A stretch of DNA of 64,000 nucleotides. Origin: Glandiceps talaboti. Taxonomy: Eukaryota > Hemichordata > Enteropneusta > Spengelidae. The translations under genes were made by a program, and so were the position numbers. The DNA is taken from positions 16,981,957 to 17,045,956 of the forward strand of contig NC_135564.1 of the NCBI RefSeq assembly GCF_964340395.1, in the 5' to 3' direction. Under the pieces are notes generated by a model. The model was not told where the DNA came from and made no database searches. It worked only from the letters and a program-made list of their open reading frames with translations. The first letter of the stretch is position 1; each line of letters opens with the position of its first letter. Below, one piece after another: positions 35,601-38,382 of this stretch.

Positions 35601-38378
35601 CAACCATGATTAAGGAAAGTATAAAACAGGATTGACAAAGCATCGATATGCAAACTGTATATACTGCTGTCAGACAATGATAGTTGCACAGATGTAAAAT
35701 GTGTGTCACCAGAACACTCTGAACAAAGGTAGAAACATTACTCAGTGAAAACAAATTGAATATGGGTACTGAAGTAAGACAGGGAATCATAAATCATCTT
35801 TGAATAAATTTGGATTTCTACAAAAAAATTTACAAAGACATCCTACAGTTGAGCATACATGTAAAATAAAAAGTAACTTTTATAAATCAAAAACATCCTA
35901 AAATCGCAACGATGGTTTTAAATAATTGGTCAATAATCAATAAACTTATACATCAGTAGTTGTACATGCACATGATTTGCTTTAGTTTATAGTTCTCTGT
36001 AACGCTAGGTTCAAGCTGGTAGACATACTTGGCCAGGAGATCTTAGGGAGAGTTCATGTGAAATATCTACCTATCAGTACATGTACATTGGTATGTGTTA
36101 GGGTATGAACATTTCAATTGTTACCGTTTGTGTTACCTGTATTAGACTCGTTTTGTTTTTCATCATGCTCCCTGTCTGCATGTACAAATGTAGTTGGAAT
36201 CACAGAGGGTCGTATCTTGGAAAACCTACTAAAGCTGCATTATTATTACATACAATACATGTATGCAGGGTTTTTTACTTTAGGTGTGGAAATCCAGGTA
36301 ACAGGAAGTGGTAAATGTAGTAAAGACTACATGATACCATATCTGGTGGGAATGGAGACCCCCCCCCCCCCCCCCCCCCCCCCGGTCAAATGACTTGGAA
36401 CTCTGATAGATTCTGCATACAATCATGGAAGTAGAACCGACCACAATACAGTATACAACCCTTCACAAAAACACTGATATGTATAGGAATGGTGTTGTAA
36501 AGAGGCTGATTTAAGCCATTCCATAAACTCTGACGAGTAGATTTGTAAGATTGCACACAAAATGAAGACACTAAAGCAAAACTACACAAGATATCCAGTG
36601 CATGCATATATATTATATGCATGTATATTAAACAATAGCCGTTGTGACCTTTTGTTTCCACTGATGGTTCTACAAAGGATCATTTGACCACTCTATCATC
36701 TAAGTGAATAGTGACATTTCACACATTTTTTTTCAAAATTTAACTGTTTCAGCTTTTACCTTCTTAGAAAATATCTTTAATTCAGGTAACAAGAATGGAA
36801 TTTGAAAAATTCTCTCATCCATGACATGAAAGGTCAGATCAAATTTCTTTGATCTTAGTAACAATTCCTTTGTCTATGAGGAGAGGGAGACCTCTTAGCT
36901 ACTCTAGATATGGATTTTGATAATTTTCACGGCTTCTGCTCTAGAAGCTGTCAGTAACCTGTGTCTAGAGATGAAATTGAAGCCTTTTGTTGTAGCCACA
37001 TTATGCCTGTGACACCACAGACTACATTGATAACCTCATACATTCCTTAATATCAATCCATTCCCAAATTTAAAAAAAATATATATGTGGGACATTAATC
37101 AAGATCACCATTTTCTACAATTTTCATTACATAGCAAAATATTCATTGTTTACTTGAGACAATTTTCCGAAAATGTACGAATTTTACGTAATTGTTACCG
37201 ATATGAAATTCCAACAAAGAAAAGCTGCGAAAACCAAGGGCTCATGGGTAATATTACTATATTTAACCACAGAACGCCGAGGTATTCCCTACAAAATATA
37301 TTTTCAGGCACCTTATCGAACTTGCTAAAGGTCGACAACAGCTTAGTTATATATAAAAGGTATCTCGGTCGGATATGTACGTTGAATTTGTGAGTTTTCT
37401 GAATAACGTTTACTGAGAAGGTTCAAAAATCTAATCCACAGATCGGAACATGGCTGCTAAATCTACGGTCTGTGTTATTGCTTTGCCACGCGTACCGCGG
37501 GCGAACGACAAAACAAACACCAACGCAGCCAGGACGCTTGGGTCATATTTTTGCTAGTTTTACACATTAGTCGCTAAGAGCAAGACAAGAAACTATATAA
37601 GCAAGTTGTTGTATTTTACGATCTTTGCCTCACTGGCAGTCGATAGTCAATTCGTTTTCCATTCCCTTCACAGTAACATTACACTGCCGACACTGATCTC
37701 ATAGGGTTGGATAAAGCATGCATGCATGTTTCTACACATCTACATTTTACAAACCCACGTTCGTATTTTGGTCGGCCAATTCGCCGCCGTTAATTTACTA
37801 TCCAAAACAGTTCAACTCACCTGACATTCTGTTCTTGATTTTCCAGTATTCAAAATGTTCTCAAAAAGCACAGTATCATGGTAAAATAGCCGTGCCAACC
37901 AAATTCTCAATTGATATAATCCGGCAGAAAAAAAAAAGATGGACAGTGGAATCGAATATGGCTCCCAAAATGTGTGGATCAACGCTGTAGACACGGTGCC
38001 AAATCCAGTACGAAGGAAGATGCACACTTCTTTGTTACACGGCAAACTGTTGAGTCACTTGTCGGCTTCAGCGTGACACCAGCTCTGCGAGGATTTACGG
38101 GGTTCGCTGGCTCCCCAAATGTAGCATCAACAACAAGAAAAGGCAATATAATCAAGAGCTAATTAGCAGATTTCCACACAGCCCGCTGCGATGAATCCTT
38201 CCACACAATATATTCAACGGTTCAGCTTTAAAATTTCCAAAAAAATTCAGACATCTAAGTAGATATTACTCCCGACCGAAAACGAAAATCATCTGCGAAA
38301 TAATTACTCGTTTGTTGGGTAAATTTAGATATAGAAACTAACCATCGAGCCAATATCCAACAACGACACGGCCGCCAT
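562..38378 (-). CDS. KMT2C/D: KMT2C/KMT2D-type histone H3K4 methyltransferase, N-terminal half (multi-exon, runs off left edge)
   Basis: Orthologue of vertebrate KMT2C/KMT2D (MLL3/MLL4), the scaffold and catalytic subunit of a nuclear COMPASS-like complex that monomethylates H3K4 at enhancers. Recognition rests on near-identical stretches such as DKFTLTQDMC, VVLSKGWRCLDCTVCEGCGK, LVCDTCDKGYHTFCL, QNNYTQCGPCASL and ILKWEKDEPLGDMA. Seen in order: AT-hook, C2HC plus extended PHD, PHD1-3, linker, PHD4-6, and conserved motifs up to the segment before the HMG box. HMG box, C-terminal extended PHD, FYRN/FYRC and SET lie beyond position 1. Coding segments (transcription order): 38343-38378, [gap], 26190-26233, 24253-24371, 22791-23114, 22002-22220, 21130-21275, 20368-20582, 19445-19502, 17867-18047, 17281-17395, 16503-16696, 15810-15927, 14968-15297, 12170-12289, 11245-11349, 10653-10763, 9472-9576, 8838-9019, 8151-8315, 7640-7812, 7152-7397, 6437-6550, 5496-5612, 3620-3738, 2630-2930, 2052-2186, 1420-1515, 562-996. 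All junctions from 26233 down agree in phase. Confidence 0.96.
1420..1515 (-). CDS. KMT2C/D: KMT2C/D exon MDGKEMDEILSGMLGP
   Basis: A 96-bp exon encoding LAQMDGKEMDEILSGMLGPH, EQTSVQQLPTE. Human KMT2C has GGKDVEDLFTAVLSP directly after DKMVTDG, so this short acidic helix is conserved. Phase 1 in and out. Confidence 0.87.
1560..1843. mobile_element. Dispersed repeat C, copy 1
   Basis: About 284 bp from CCCATTTCATCATCA to GCTTTTCAGAGA, closely matching 4520-4795 with scattered substitutions and small indels. No coding capacity. Both ends are shared by the two copies, so it behaves as a discrete short non-autonomous element rather than a random duplication. Family unknown. Confidence 0.75.
2052..2186 (-). 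CDS. KMT2C/D: KMT2C/D exon AELDAEDIDKMVTE
   Basis: Thr/Ser-rich start (IDISTVTVDGTGGTSS) followed by IAELDAEDIDKMVTE, corresponding to human LDGILSPELDKMVTDG. Phase 1 in and out. The acceptor is GATATTTTGACAG. Confidence 0.9.
2630..2930 (-). CDS. KMT2C/D: KMT2C/D exon EAFFGK...DDELLGIL
   Basis: A 301-bp exon encoding EAFFGKTLL...DDEKKMTPGQL...TDDPLNFLPHDDELLGILMS...KGAE. Human KMT2C has EAFFGKDLLD and later LNTDDDILGIISDDL. The acidic/hydrophobic DDxLLGIL motif resembles a protein-binding helix. Confidence 0.93.
2985..3130 (+). mobile_element. Family A repeat, copy 1
   Basis: Contains AAAAGATT, CCACTAGGAGTGCTGTTC and CACCCTCTTGTGACAC. Shares this order with copies at 14040-14340, 15365-15450, 15985-16290 and 18876-19195. 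Non-coding, probably a SINE- or MITE-like element of unknown family. Confidence 0.7.
3405..3600. repeat. Three-unit tandem repeat, about 63 bp
   Basis: Three units with core ATATGAATGCTATA ... GACTGTAGCACA ... AAGTGCTTT ... TCAGTGTTACTC. It ends about 20 bp left of the exon at 3620-3738, on the donor side. Confidence 0.85.
3620..3738 (-). CDS. KMT2C/D: KMT2C/D exon with Lys/Arg tract and FPTYLQ
   Basis: Encodes EMGGDEQGRSELGS, DIVEKKKKRRRRKTQLEHS, FPTYLQ. Joins in phase 0 to EAFFGK, reconstructing the family signature FPAYLQEAFFGK of human KMT2C. The Lys/Arg run is conserved in character. Confidence 0.94.
4107..4211. repeat. Two-unit tandem duplication, about 53 bp
   Basis: TTGGATGCCAATTAATTACA and its flanks occur twice in a row with one or two differences. 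Intronic. Confidence 0.85.
4440..4860. mobile_element. Family B repeat, copy 1 (split by insertion)
   Basis: The left half ends GACGCACCAAAATTT at 4519; the right half resumes at about 4796 with CATTTTGACTCACAACAACA and GCACACTGCTG. Together they match the unbroken copies at 28140-28290 and 31540-31700. The interior is element C. Confidence 0.75.
4520..4795. mobile_element. Dispersed repeat C, copy 2, inserted inside a family B copy
   Basis: Second copy of the element at 1560-1843. The sequence just left (TAGTGACGCACCAAAATTT) and just right (CTCATTTTGACTCACAACAA) are the two halves of a family B repeat, so this element inserted into it. This defines its ends to within a few bases. Confidence 0.78.
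5496..5612 (-). CDS. KMT2C/D: KMT2C/D exon GIGGFVVRPRGRGG
   Basis: Encodes IGGFVVRPRGRGGLLNKLSN, RKISSLISRDVLSQNAEE. The start matches human GIGGFMVRQR; the RPRGRGG part is AT-hook-like. The acceptor GCTAG follows a weak pyrimidine tract with A-runs. Phase 1 in and out. Confidence 0.92.
6437..6550 (-). CDS. KMT2C/D: KMT2C/D exon ending KKKRRPAYRP
   Basis: Encodes STGEHDEEKAEVSGGDD, then VKKKKRRPAYRP, which joins to GIGGFVVR. Human KMT2C has KKRRPYRPGIGGF across the same junction. KKKKRR is a plausible nuclear localisation signal. Confidence 0.93.
6898..7034. repeat. (GAAT)n and (TG)n microsatellites
   Basis: GAAT/GGAT tetranucleotides at about 6910-6945, then an uninterrupted TG run at about 6976-7033. 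Intronic. Confidence 0.95.
7152..7397 (-). CDS. KMT2C/D: KMT2C/D post-PHD exon (VFLTESGFNQIKSM)
   Basis: Encodes STVKPIHLQQYSMEG, VFLTESGFNQIKSMSM, then a basic PRHPRSKARFRPG block and a short predicted helix (VLKELQKAEKAKLGE). LTE-G-x5-S is a conserved short motif after PHD6 in this family. Ends SDEIIR with G|AT joining the next exon. Confidence 0.92.
7640..7812 (-). CDS. KMT2C/D: KMT2C/D end of PHD6 and proline-rich tail
   Basis: Encodes WLHAECEGFQNEDDIERAAD, QGYHCLHCRPATQPAL, then a poly-Pro run and EEMAQPL. WLHAEC and CLHC complete PHD6 (human WMHAVCQ...CSMCRPY). The proline run reads KPPPPPPPPLPPP and is family-typical low complexity. Phase 2 in, 1 out. Confidence 0.95.
8151..8315 (-). 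CDS. KMT2C/D: KMT2C/D PHD finger 6, first part
   Basis: Encodes CVCCTQCGATTPGFNCDWQN, NYTQCGPCASLITCCACLKD, LMLQCIQCYR. Human has CVWCRHCGATSAG, QNNYTQCAPCASL, LILQCRQCDR. PHD6 of human KMT2D reads acetylated H4K16, so a histone-reading role is likely. The acceptor ATTCACCAG|GTGTG is the first copy of a repeated unit that continues into the intron. Confidence 0.96.
8312..8540. repeat. Minisatellite, about 42-bp unit, that includes the splice acceptor of the exon at 8151-8315
   Basis: About six units with core ACACACCTGGTGAATGA, GTAACAATATGCAAATATGA. The first unit straddles the exon edge: its ACACAC is coding and CTGGTGAAT is the acceptor (minus strand ATTCACCAG). At least three further units (near 8355, 8433 and 8474) repeat the full ATTCACCAG|GTGTGTT-like junction (or TTTCACCAG), and another near 8393 has it without the last repeat bases. 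Confidence 0.9.
8838..9019 (-). CDS. KMT2C/D: KMT2C/D end of PHD4 and PHD finger 5
   Basis: Encodes ITKVVLSKGWRCLDC, TVCEGCGKASDEGRLLLCDD, CDISYHTYCLDPPLENVPKG, GWKCKW. Among the most conserved stretches of KMT2C/D, and all Cys/His ligands are present. Phase 0 in, phase 2 out (TG|G completes Trp). Confidence 0.97.
9472..9576 (-). CDS. KMT2C/D: KMT2C/D PHD finger 4, first part
   Basis: Encodes DMCVSCGSFGRGAEGRLLTC, SQCGQCYHPYCVNIK. Nearly identical to human KMT2C (DMCVVCGSFGQGAEGRLLAC). Carries the first six zinc ligands; the final WRCLDC pair is in the next exon. Confidence 0.97.
10653..10763 (-). CDS. KMT2C/D: KMT2C/D exon before PHD4 (MHTTVVLFSVKDKFTLTQ)
   Basis: Encodes TSCTTQDSGNEKKDEDD, then MHTTVVLFSVKDKFTLTQ. 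Human KMT2C reads MHNTVVLFSSSDKFTLNQ, one of the clearest family signatures in the window. Joins in phase 0 to DMCVSCGSFG. Confidence 0.96.
10805..10975. repeat. Three-unit tandem repeat, about 56 bp
   Basis: Units of GCTAAAATGATGTAGGCTTG, GTGTTTCACTCATGTGACAT, TACATTTACA repeated three times with substitutions. It starts about 40 bp from the acceptor side of the exon at 10653-10763. Confidence 0.85.
11245..11349 (-). CDS. KMT2C/D: KMT2C/D basic linker exon
   Basis: Encodes GRGAQLAKRRRHPGPPAKRG, PKPKLKPSSVLQITQ. A Lys/Arg/Pro/Gly-rich stretch matching the human GRGGRGRSKLKSGIGAVVLPG area. It could bind DNA or act as a nuclear localisation signal; that is inferred from composition. Confidence 0.88.
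12170..12289 (-). CDS. KMT2C/D: KMT2C/D linker exon (GKPAVIKR motif)
   Basis: Encodes REMSSVPSTASSLS...LGKPAVIKRIGAGRPR. Human KMT2C has GMGKPAITKRKFSPGRPR at this point, a basic AT-hook-like motif (GRPR). Phase 0 on both sides; donor AGG|GTGAG. Confidence 0.9.
12841..13512. repeat. Minisatellite with alternating long and short units (about 44 and 39 bp)
   Basis: About 16 units sharing CAAATCTCAAGATCTCTGAA, CTAGTCTAGTG. They end either in CTATCTGTGGCAT (long) or CATGGCAT (short). Order from 12845: L L S L S L L S L S L L S L S L, suggesting expansion of two- and three-unit blocks. Lies in the intron between exons 14968-15297 and 12170-12289. Confidence 0.93.
14040..14340 (+). mobile_element. 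Family A repeat, copy 2
   Basis: GAAAGATAAAAGATTTCATG, GCCACTAGGAGTGCTGTTC, then a 3' half (AGCAACCACTGGTAATC) matching 18876-19195 along most of its length. Confidence 0.75.
14435..14473. repeat. (AATC)n microsatellite
   Basis: About nine AATC units in an intron. Confidence 0.95.
14968..15297 (-). CDS. KMT2C/D: KMT2C/D acidic linker between PHD clusters
   Basis: A 110-residue segment starting DPLSDVEHPMEI with the motif DYIPPGMRIDVIRDPRLLTA, then an acidic Ser-rich tail ending EKIIPFVQ. Largely disordered apart from the hydrophobic IPPGMRIDVI-LLTAGG block, which looks like a short binding motif. Phase 0 on both sides. Confidence 0.88.
15365..15450 (+). mobile_element. Family A repeat, copy 3 (short)
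   Basis: AAAAGACAAAAGTTTG followed by CGCCACTAGGAGTGCTGTTC; only the 5' part is recognisable. Confidence 0.65.
15810..15927 (-). CDS. KMT2C/D: KMT2C/D PHD finger 3, second part
   Basis: Encodes WVHADCDDSIDMATYQQRKD, then YNCPDCRNKDLSQ. WVH-x2-C and the final C-x2-C are zinc ligands completing PHD3 (human WVHLECD...YICMYC). Phase 2 in, 0 out. The acceptor is TTTGTACAG. Confidence 0.93.
15985..16290 (+). mobile_element. Family A repeat, copy 4
   Basis: GACCATTAGGAGTGCTGTCT at the 5' end and GGGGCGCCCTCTTGTGACAC towards the 3' end, with a diverged middle. It lies just upstream (in transcription) of the exon at 15810-15927. Confidence 0.65.
16503..16696 (-). CDS. KMT2C/D: KMT2C/D PHD finger 3, first part
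   Basis: Encodes NCRVCTDCGSRTPGSG, SSRWHLNYSVCDSCYQQ, CCPICGKAYR, MVQCEHCKK. The WHLNYSVCDSC part resembles KMT2D (W-ENYSLCHRC) while CP-CGK-Y and C-CK-WVH resemble KMT2C, which suits a gene ancestral to both. The exon ends in AA; the next exon starts A|TGG, giving KWVHADC. Confidence 0.94.
17035..17145 (+). mobile_element. Family B repeat, copy 2
   Basis: TTCTTGTGACACACCAAGAT, GTTCCCCTATTCCTTACTAT, GTGGTGACTCACAAAA, TCATTTTGACCCACAA: the same motif order as the other B copies. Confidence 0.7.
17281..17395 (-). CDS. KMT2C/D: KMT2C/D PHD finger 2
   Basis: Encodes QPGDDNKMLVCDTCDKGYHT, FCLRPVMQTIPKNGWKCR. Nearly identical to human KMT2C PHD3/KMT2D PHD2 (KMLVCDTCDKGYHTFCL). The aromatic and acidic residues of a histone-tail-binding PHD are kept. 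Phase 2 in, 0 out. Confidence 0.96.
17455..17680. repeat. (GAGACA)n and CA-rich compound simple repeat
   Basis: Hexamer GAGACA block at about 17455-17515, then CACA-rich sequence with a 20-base segment (CATCCATACATGTACAAACA and its variant) duplicated near 17533 and 17628, ending in a CA run at 17653-17678. It begins about 60 bp from the exon at 17281-17395. Confidence 0.9.
17867..18047 (-). CDS. KMT2C/D: KMT2C/D PHD finger 1
   Basis: Encodes NCVVCDSPGDMMEQLFCTSC, then GQHYHGSCLDPPVDV, RAGWQCPECKICQTC. Cys4-His-Cys3 spacing is intact. Human KMT2C has NCAVCDSPGDLLDQFFCTTC and GQHYHGMCLD. Between SCLD and RAGWQC the protein has DPPVDVNPVV, longer and different from the human loop (IAVTPLK). 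The last CQTC begins PHD2, completed by the next exon. Confidence 0.96.
18205..18557 (+). mobile_element. LINE 3' end, L2/CR1-like, decayed
   Basis: Plus strand reads MSKAHSVLKDPSHPLYAEFY, then RSGRYRAPAAKNQSF; one frameshift later, KSSFIPSAISVLN. DPSHPLY...RSGRYR.P...KN...SFIP.AI..LN is the typical C-terminus of L2/CR1-clade reverse-transcriptase proteins. After the stop comes a short 3' UTR with CCCCTGGTGGGATGAATAAA and a terminal (ATTCTG)n tail at 18534-18556, as in L2-type elements. Truncated at the 5' end. Lies in a KMT2C/D intron, opposite to the gene. Confidence 0.82.
18876..19195 (+). mobile_element. Family A repeat, copy 5
   Basis: The best full-length copy: GAAAGATAAAAGATTTCATG, GACCACTAGGAGTGCTGTTC, then CTACCAGTAATGAAAAAATA and GTGCGCCCTCTTGTGG near the 3' end. 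About 320 bp, no ORF. Confidence 0.75.
19445..19502 (-). CDS. KMT2C/D: KMT2C/D 58-bp exon closing the extended PHD
   Basis: Encodes EIKGMSLFCPDHLDQAQAH. The C-P-x-H pair supplies the last zinc ligands of the extended PHD (human LLCPEH). Phase 0 in, phase 1 out into AAEEEANCVVC. Confidence 0.92.
19755..20366. repeat. Minisatellite, about 60-bp unit, ending at the donor of the extended-PHD exon
   Basis: About ten units with core TATGATGCACTCCAGAGGGC, GCTATTACTTGAAAGG, CCACTACAAC, ACATTACAA. The last, partial unit (ACAACTATGATG) runs directly into CTTAC, the complement of the GTAAG donor at 20367. Several units contain GAGGGCGC, the core of a CTCF-like motif, but without enough context to call CTCF sites. 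Confidence 0.92.
20368..20582 (-). CDS. KMT2C/D: KMT2C/D extended PHD, main exon
   Basis: Encodes AHHCCAAWSEGVC, then VDKAIFSGITQCCSYCKKYG, ATIVC...YHYPCAASSGAFQ. Human KMT2C/D have AHH-C-W, VDKA-SGI-CS-C-LGA and Y-H-PCA at the same places. It supplies the His/Cys ligands joining the C2HC knuckle to an atypical PHD, a fold linked to nucleosome and DNA contacts. The donor at 20367 sits within 10 bp of a minisatellite filling the intron side. Confidence 0.96.
21130..21275 (-). CDS. KMT2C/D: KMT2C/D linker exon inside the extended PHD
   Basis: Encodes RDRSKSPRRSNPHSVLIGDN...FEPT and links the first cysteines to the AHHCCAAW half of the module. The Arg/Ser start looks like a phosphorylatable linker. 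The acceptor is TTTCAGCAG, a second NAGNAG site; using the first AG preserves frame with AG|C, and the second would delete one codon. The donor TCTTAC complement fits consensus. Confidence 0.85.
22002..22220 (-). CDS. KMT2C/D: KMT2C/D exon: first zinc knuckle of the extended PHD
   Basis: Encodes CEKLCALCCCGEKSLLGQGD, a close match to the start of the KMT2C extended PHD (its CAFCYCGEKSLLGQGDL). These cysteines are the first ligands of the C2HC module. The exon continues into a basic tail (RRKRGPPKTG). Phase 2 in and out. Confidence 0.93.
22791..23114 (-). CDS. KMT2C/D: KMT2C/D Ser-rich linker exon before the extended PHD
   Basis: Starts SHPMLRERYLGG and ends DPLGVDDSSYS; a 108-residue acidic, Ser-rich, low-complexity region (SSSSYHDDDS) typical of the disordered stretch between AT-hook and first zinc module. 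Donor ATA|GTAAGT; the split TA|C codon joins directly to CEKLCALC in the next exon. Sequence itself is not conserved; membership rests on phase and junction. Confidence 0.82.
24253..24371 (-). CDS. KMT2C/D: KMT2C/D AT-hook exon
   Basis: Encodes YIADLGEPPV...RRGRGRPRKDG...PRKKL. RGRPRKDG is a canonical AT-hook (GRP core with basic flanks), a minor-groove AT-DNA binding motif. Human KMT2C carries an almost identical RGRPRKDG near its N-terminus; KMT2D lacks it. The acceptor follows TTTGTTTTCAG; the donor is CT|GTAAGT. Phase 0 in, phase 2 out. Confidence 0.88.
26190..26233 (-). CDS. KMT2C/D: KMT2C/D 44-bp microexon
   Basis: Encodes GRKKKFPRAKQDPD, a basic segment just before the AT-hook exon. 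The donor GTAAG lies at 26189. The acceptor is a tandem TTGCAGCAG (NAGNAG), so the CAG at the exon's 5' edge may be kept or dropped, changing one residue without altering frame. It enters in phase 1 and leaves in phase 0, matching the next exon. Family assignment comes from this fit and from position. Confidence 0.7.
28140..28290 (+). mobile_element. Family B repeat, copy 3
   Basis: CTAGTGACGCACCAAAATTT, GGTGTTCCCCTATATCTTAC, GTGGTGACTCACAAGAATGC, ACAACAAAATTTGG, GGGGGCACACTGG. The self-complementary CCAAAATTTGG near its start could mark a terminal structure. Confidence 0.75.
28663..28768. mobile_element. MITE-like imperfect palindrome
   Basis: Inner arms TTTCATGAATGAAA and TTTCATTCATGAAA are perfect complements (14 bp) around a 17-bp loop. 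Outer arms continue with mismatches (TCTATGGCGGTTGC versus GCAACCTCCATACA). About 45-bp arms overall; no coding capacity. Confidence 0.7.
29819..30540 (+). repeat. Long direct repeat D, copy 1
   Basis: From TGTTGGCAAACGTACGG to GTTTGTGCATTGCGATA. It matches 33859-34620 in the same orientation, with long shared blocks such as AACAGTTTCATGTGCCCCAT and ATCGATAGCACGGCCATTAC. The two copies are about 4 kb apart. They are not flanking a gag-pol body: no retroviral-type ORF lies between them. Confidence 0.85.
31540..31700 (+). mobile_element. Family B repeat, copy 4
   Basis: ACGCACCAAAATTTGGTGTT, CTCTTACTACATTGTATGTG, GTGACTCACAAGAAATGCAA, TTAGAGGGCACACTGG. Very close to copy 3. Confidence 0.75.
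32495..32655 (+). mobile_element. Family B repeat, copy 5
   Basis: GACGCACATCAATTTCTTGT, AAAAATTTGGTGTTCCCTAC, GTGTGGTGACTCACAAGAAA, CATCAGAGAGCACATTGC. More diverged; same orientation as the rest. Partial relatives lie near 18750-18850 and 35120-35200. Confidence 0.7.
33859..34620 (+). repeat. Long direct repeat D, copy 2
   Basis: Second copy of the 29819-30540 repeat. It carries an extra 24-bp triplicate (ATATCTTGGTGTAAATTGAG) at about 34405-34485 absent from copy 1. Confidence 0.85.
36359..36383. repeat. Poly-C run of 25
   Basis: An uninterrupted C25. Other C-runs of about 10-14 lie near 21631, 42872, 44271 and 54430. Confidence 0.95.
38343..38378 (-). CDS. KMT2C/D: KMT2C/D coding part of exon 1 (start codon)
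   Basis: The minus strand has an ATG at 38378-38376 followed by 12 codons (MAAVSLLDIGSM), then a GTTAG donor at 38342. The start lies in a GC-richer patch between AT-rich flanks, as expected for a promoter-proximal first exon. The assignment to KMT2C/D is by position and strand only, since the human first exon is not conserved in sequence. This segment ends in phase 0 but the next recognised exon needs phase 1, so at least one short exon in the 12-kb intron is missing from my model, or this ATG belongs to another transcript. Confidence 0.5.
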
Positions 38379-38382
38379 CTTG
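38371..38382 (-). promoter_or_regulatory. YY1-like site over the start codon
   Basis: The minus strand reads CAAGATGGCGGC, a full match to the YY1 consensus core AANATGGCGGC. The ATG of the motif is the proposed start codon. In vertebrates, YY1 motifs in this orientation are concentrated just downstream of transcription starts and their ATG is often the initiator codon. This supports 38.38 kb as the KMT2C/D promoter-proximal region. No TATA box is evident in the 100 bp upstream. Confidence 0.6.

Larger units (their letters stand above)
26234..38342 (-). other. Long first intron region of KMT2C/D (at least one exon not located)
   Basis: About 12.1 kb without a recognisable conserved exon. It holds members of a dispersed repeat family (28140-28290, 31540-31700, 32495-32655, part at 35120-35200), a MITE-like palindrome (28663-28768), a 750-bp direct repeat pair (29819-30540 and 33859-34620), a 24-bp triplicate (about 34405-34485) and a C25 run (36359-36383). 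Short ORFs here show no family signature. A stretch at about 37980-38160 is open on both strands and could hide the missing exon, but no splice-consistent solution was found. Confidence 0.6.

Noticed and set aside
37450-37560. Short plus-strand ORF starting MAAKSTVCVIALPR
   Set aside because: About 35 codons, no splice donor in frame, no family signature. Possible divergent transcript but not supportable.
37974-38162. ORFs on both strands (plus: TVESLVGFSVTPALRGF; minus: EPANPVNPRRAGVTLKP)
   Set aside because: Looked for the missing KMT2C/D exon here; no minus-strand acceptor/donor pair gave the needed phase 0 to phase 1, and neither peptide matches the family.
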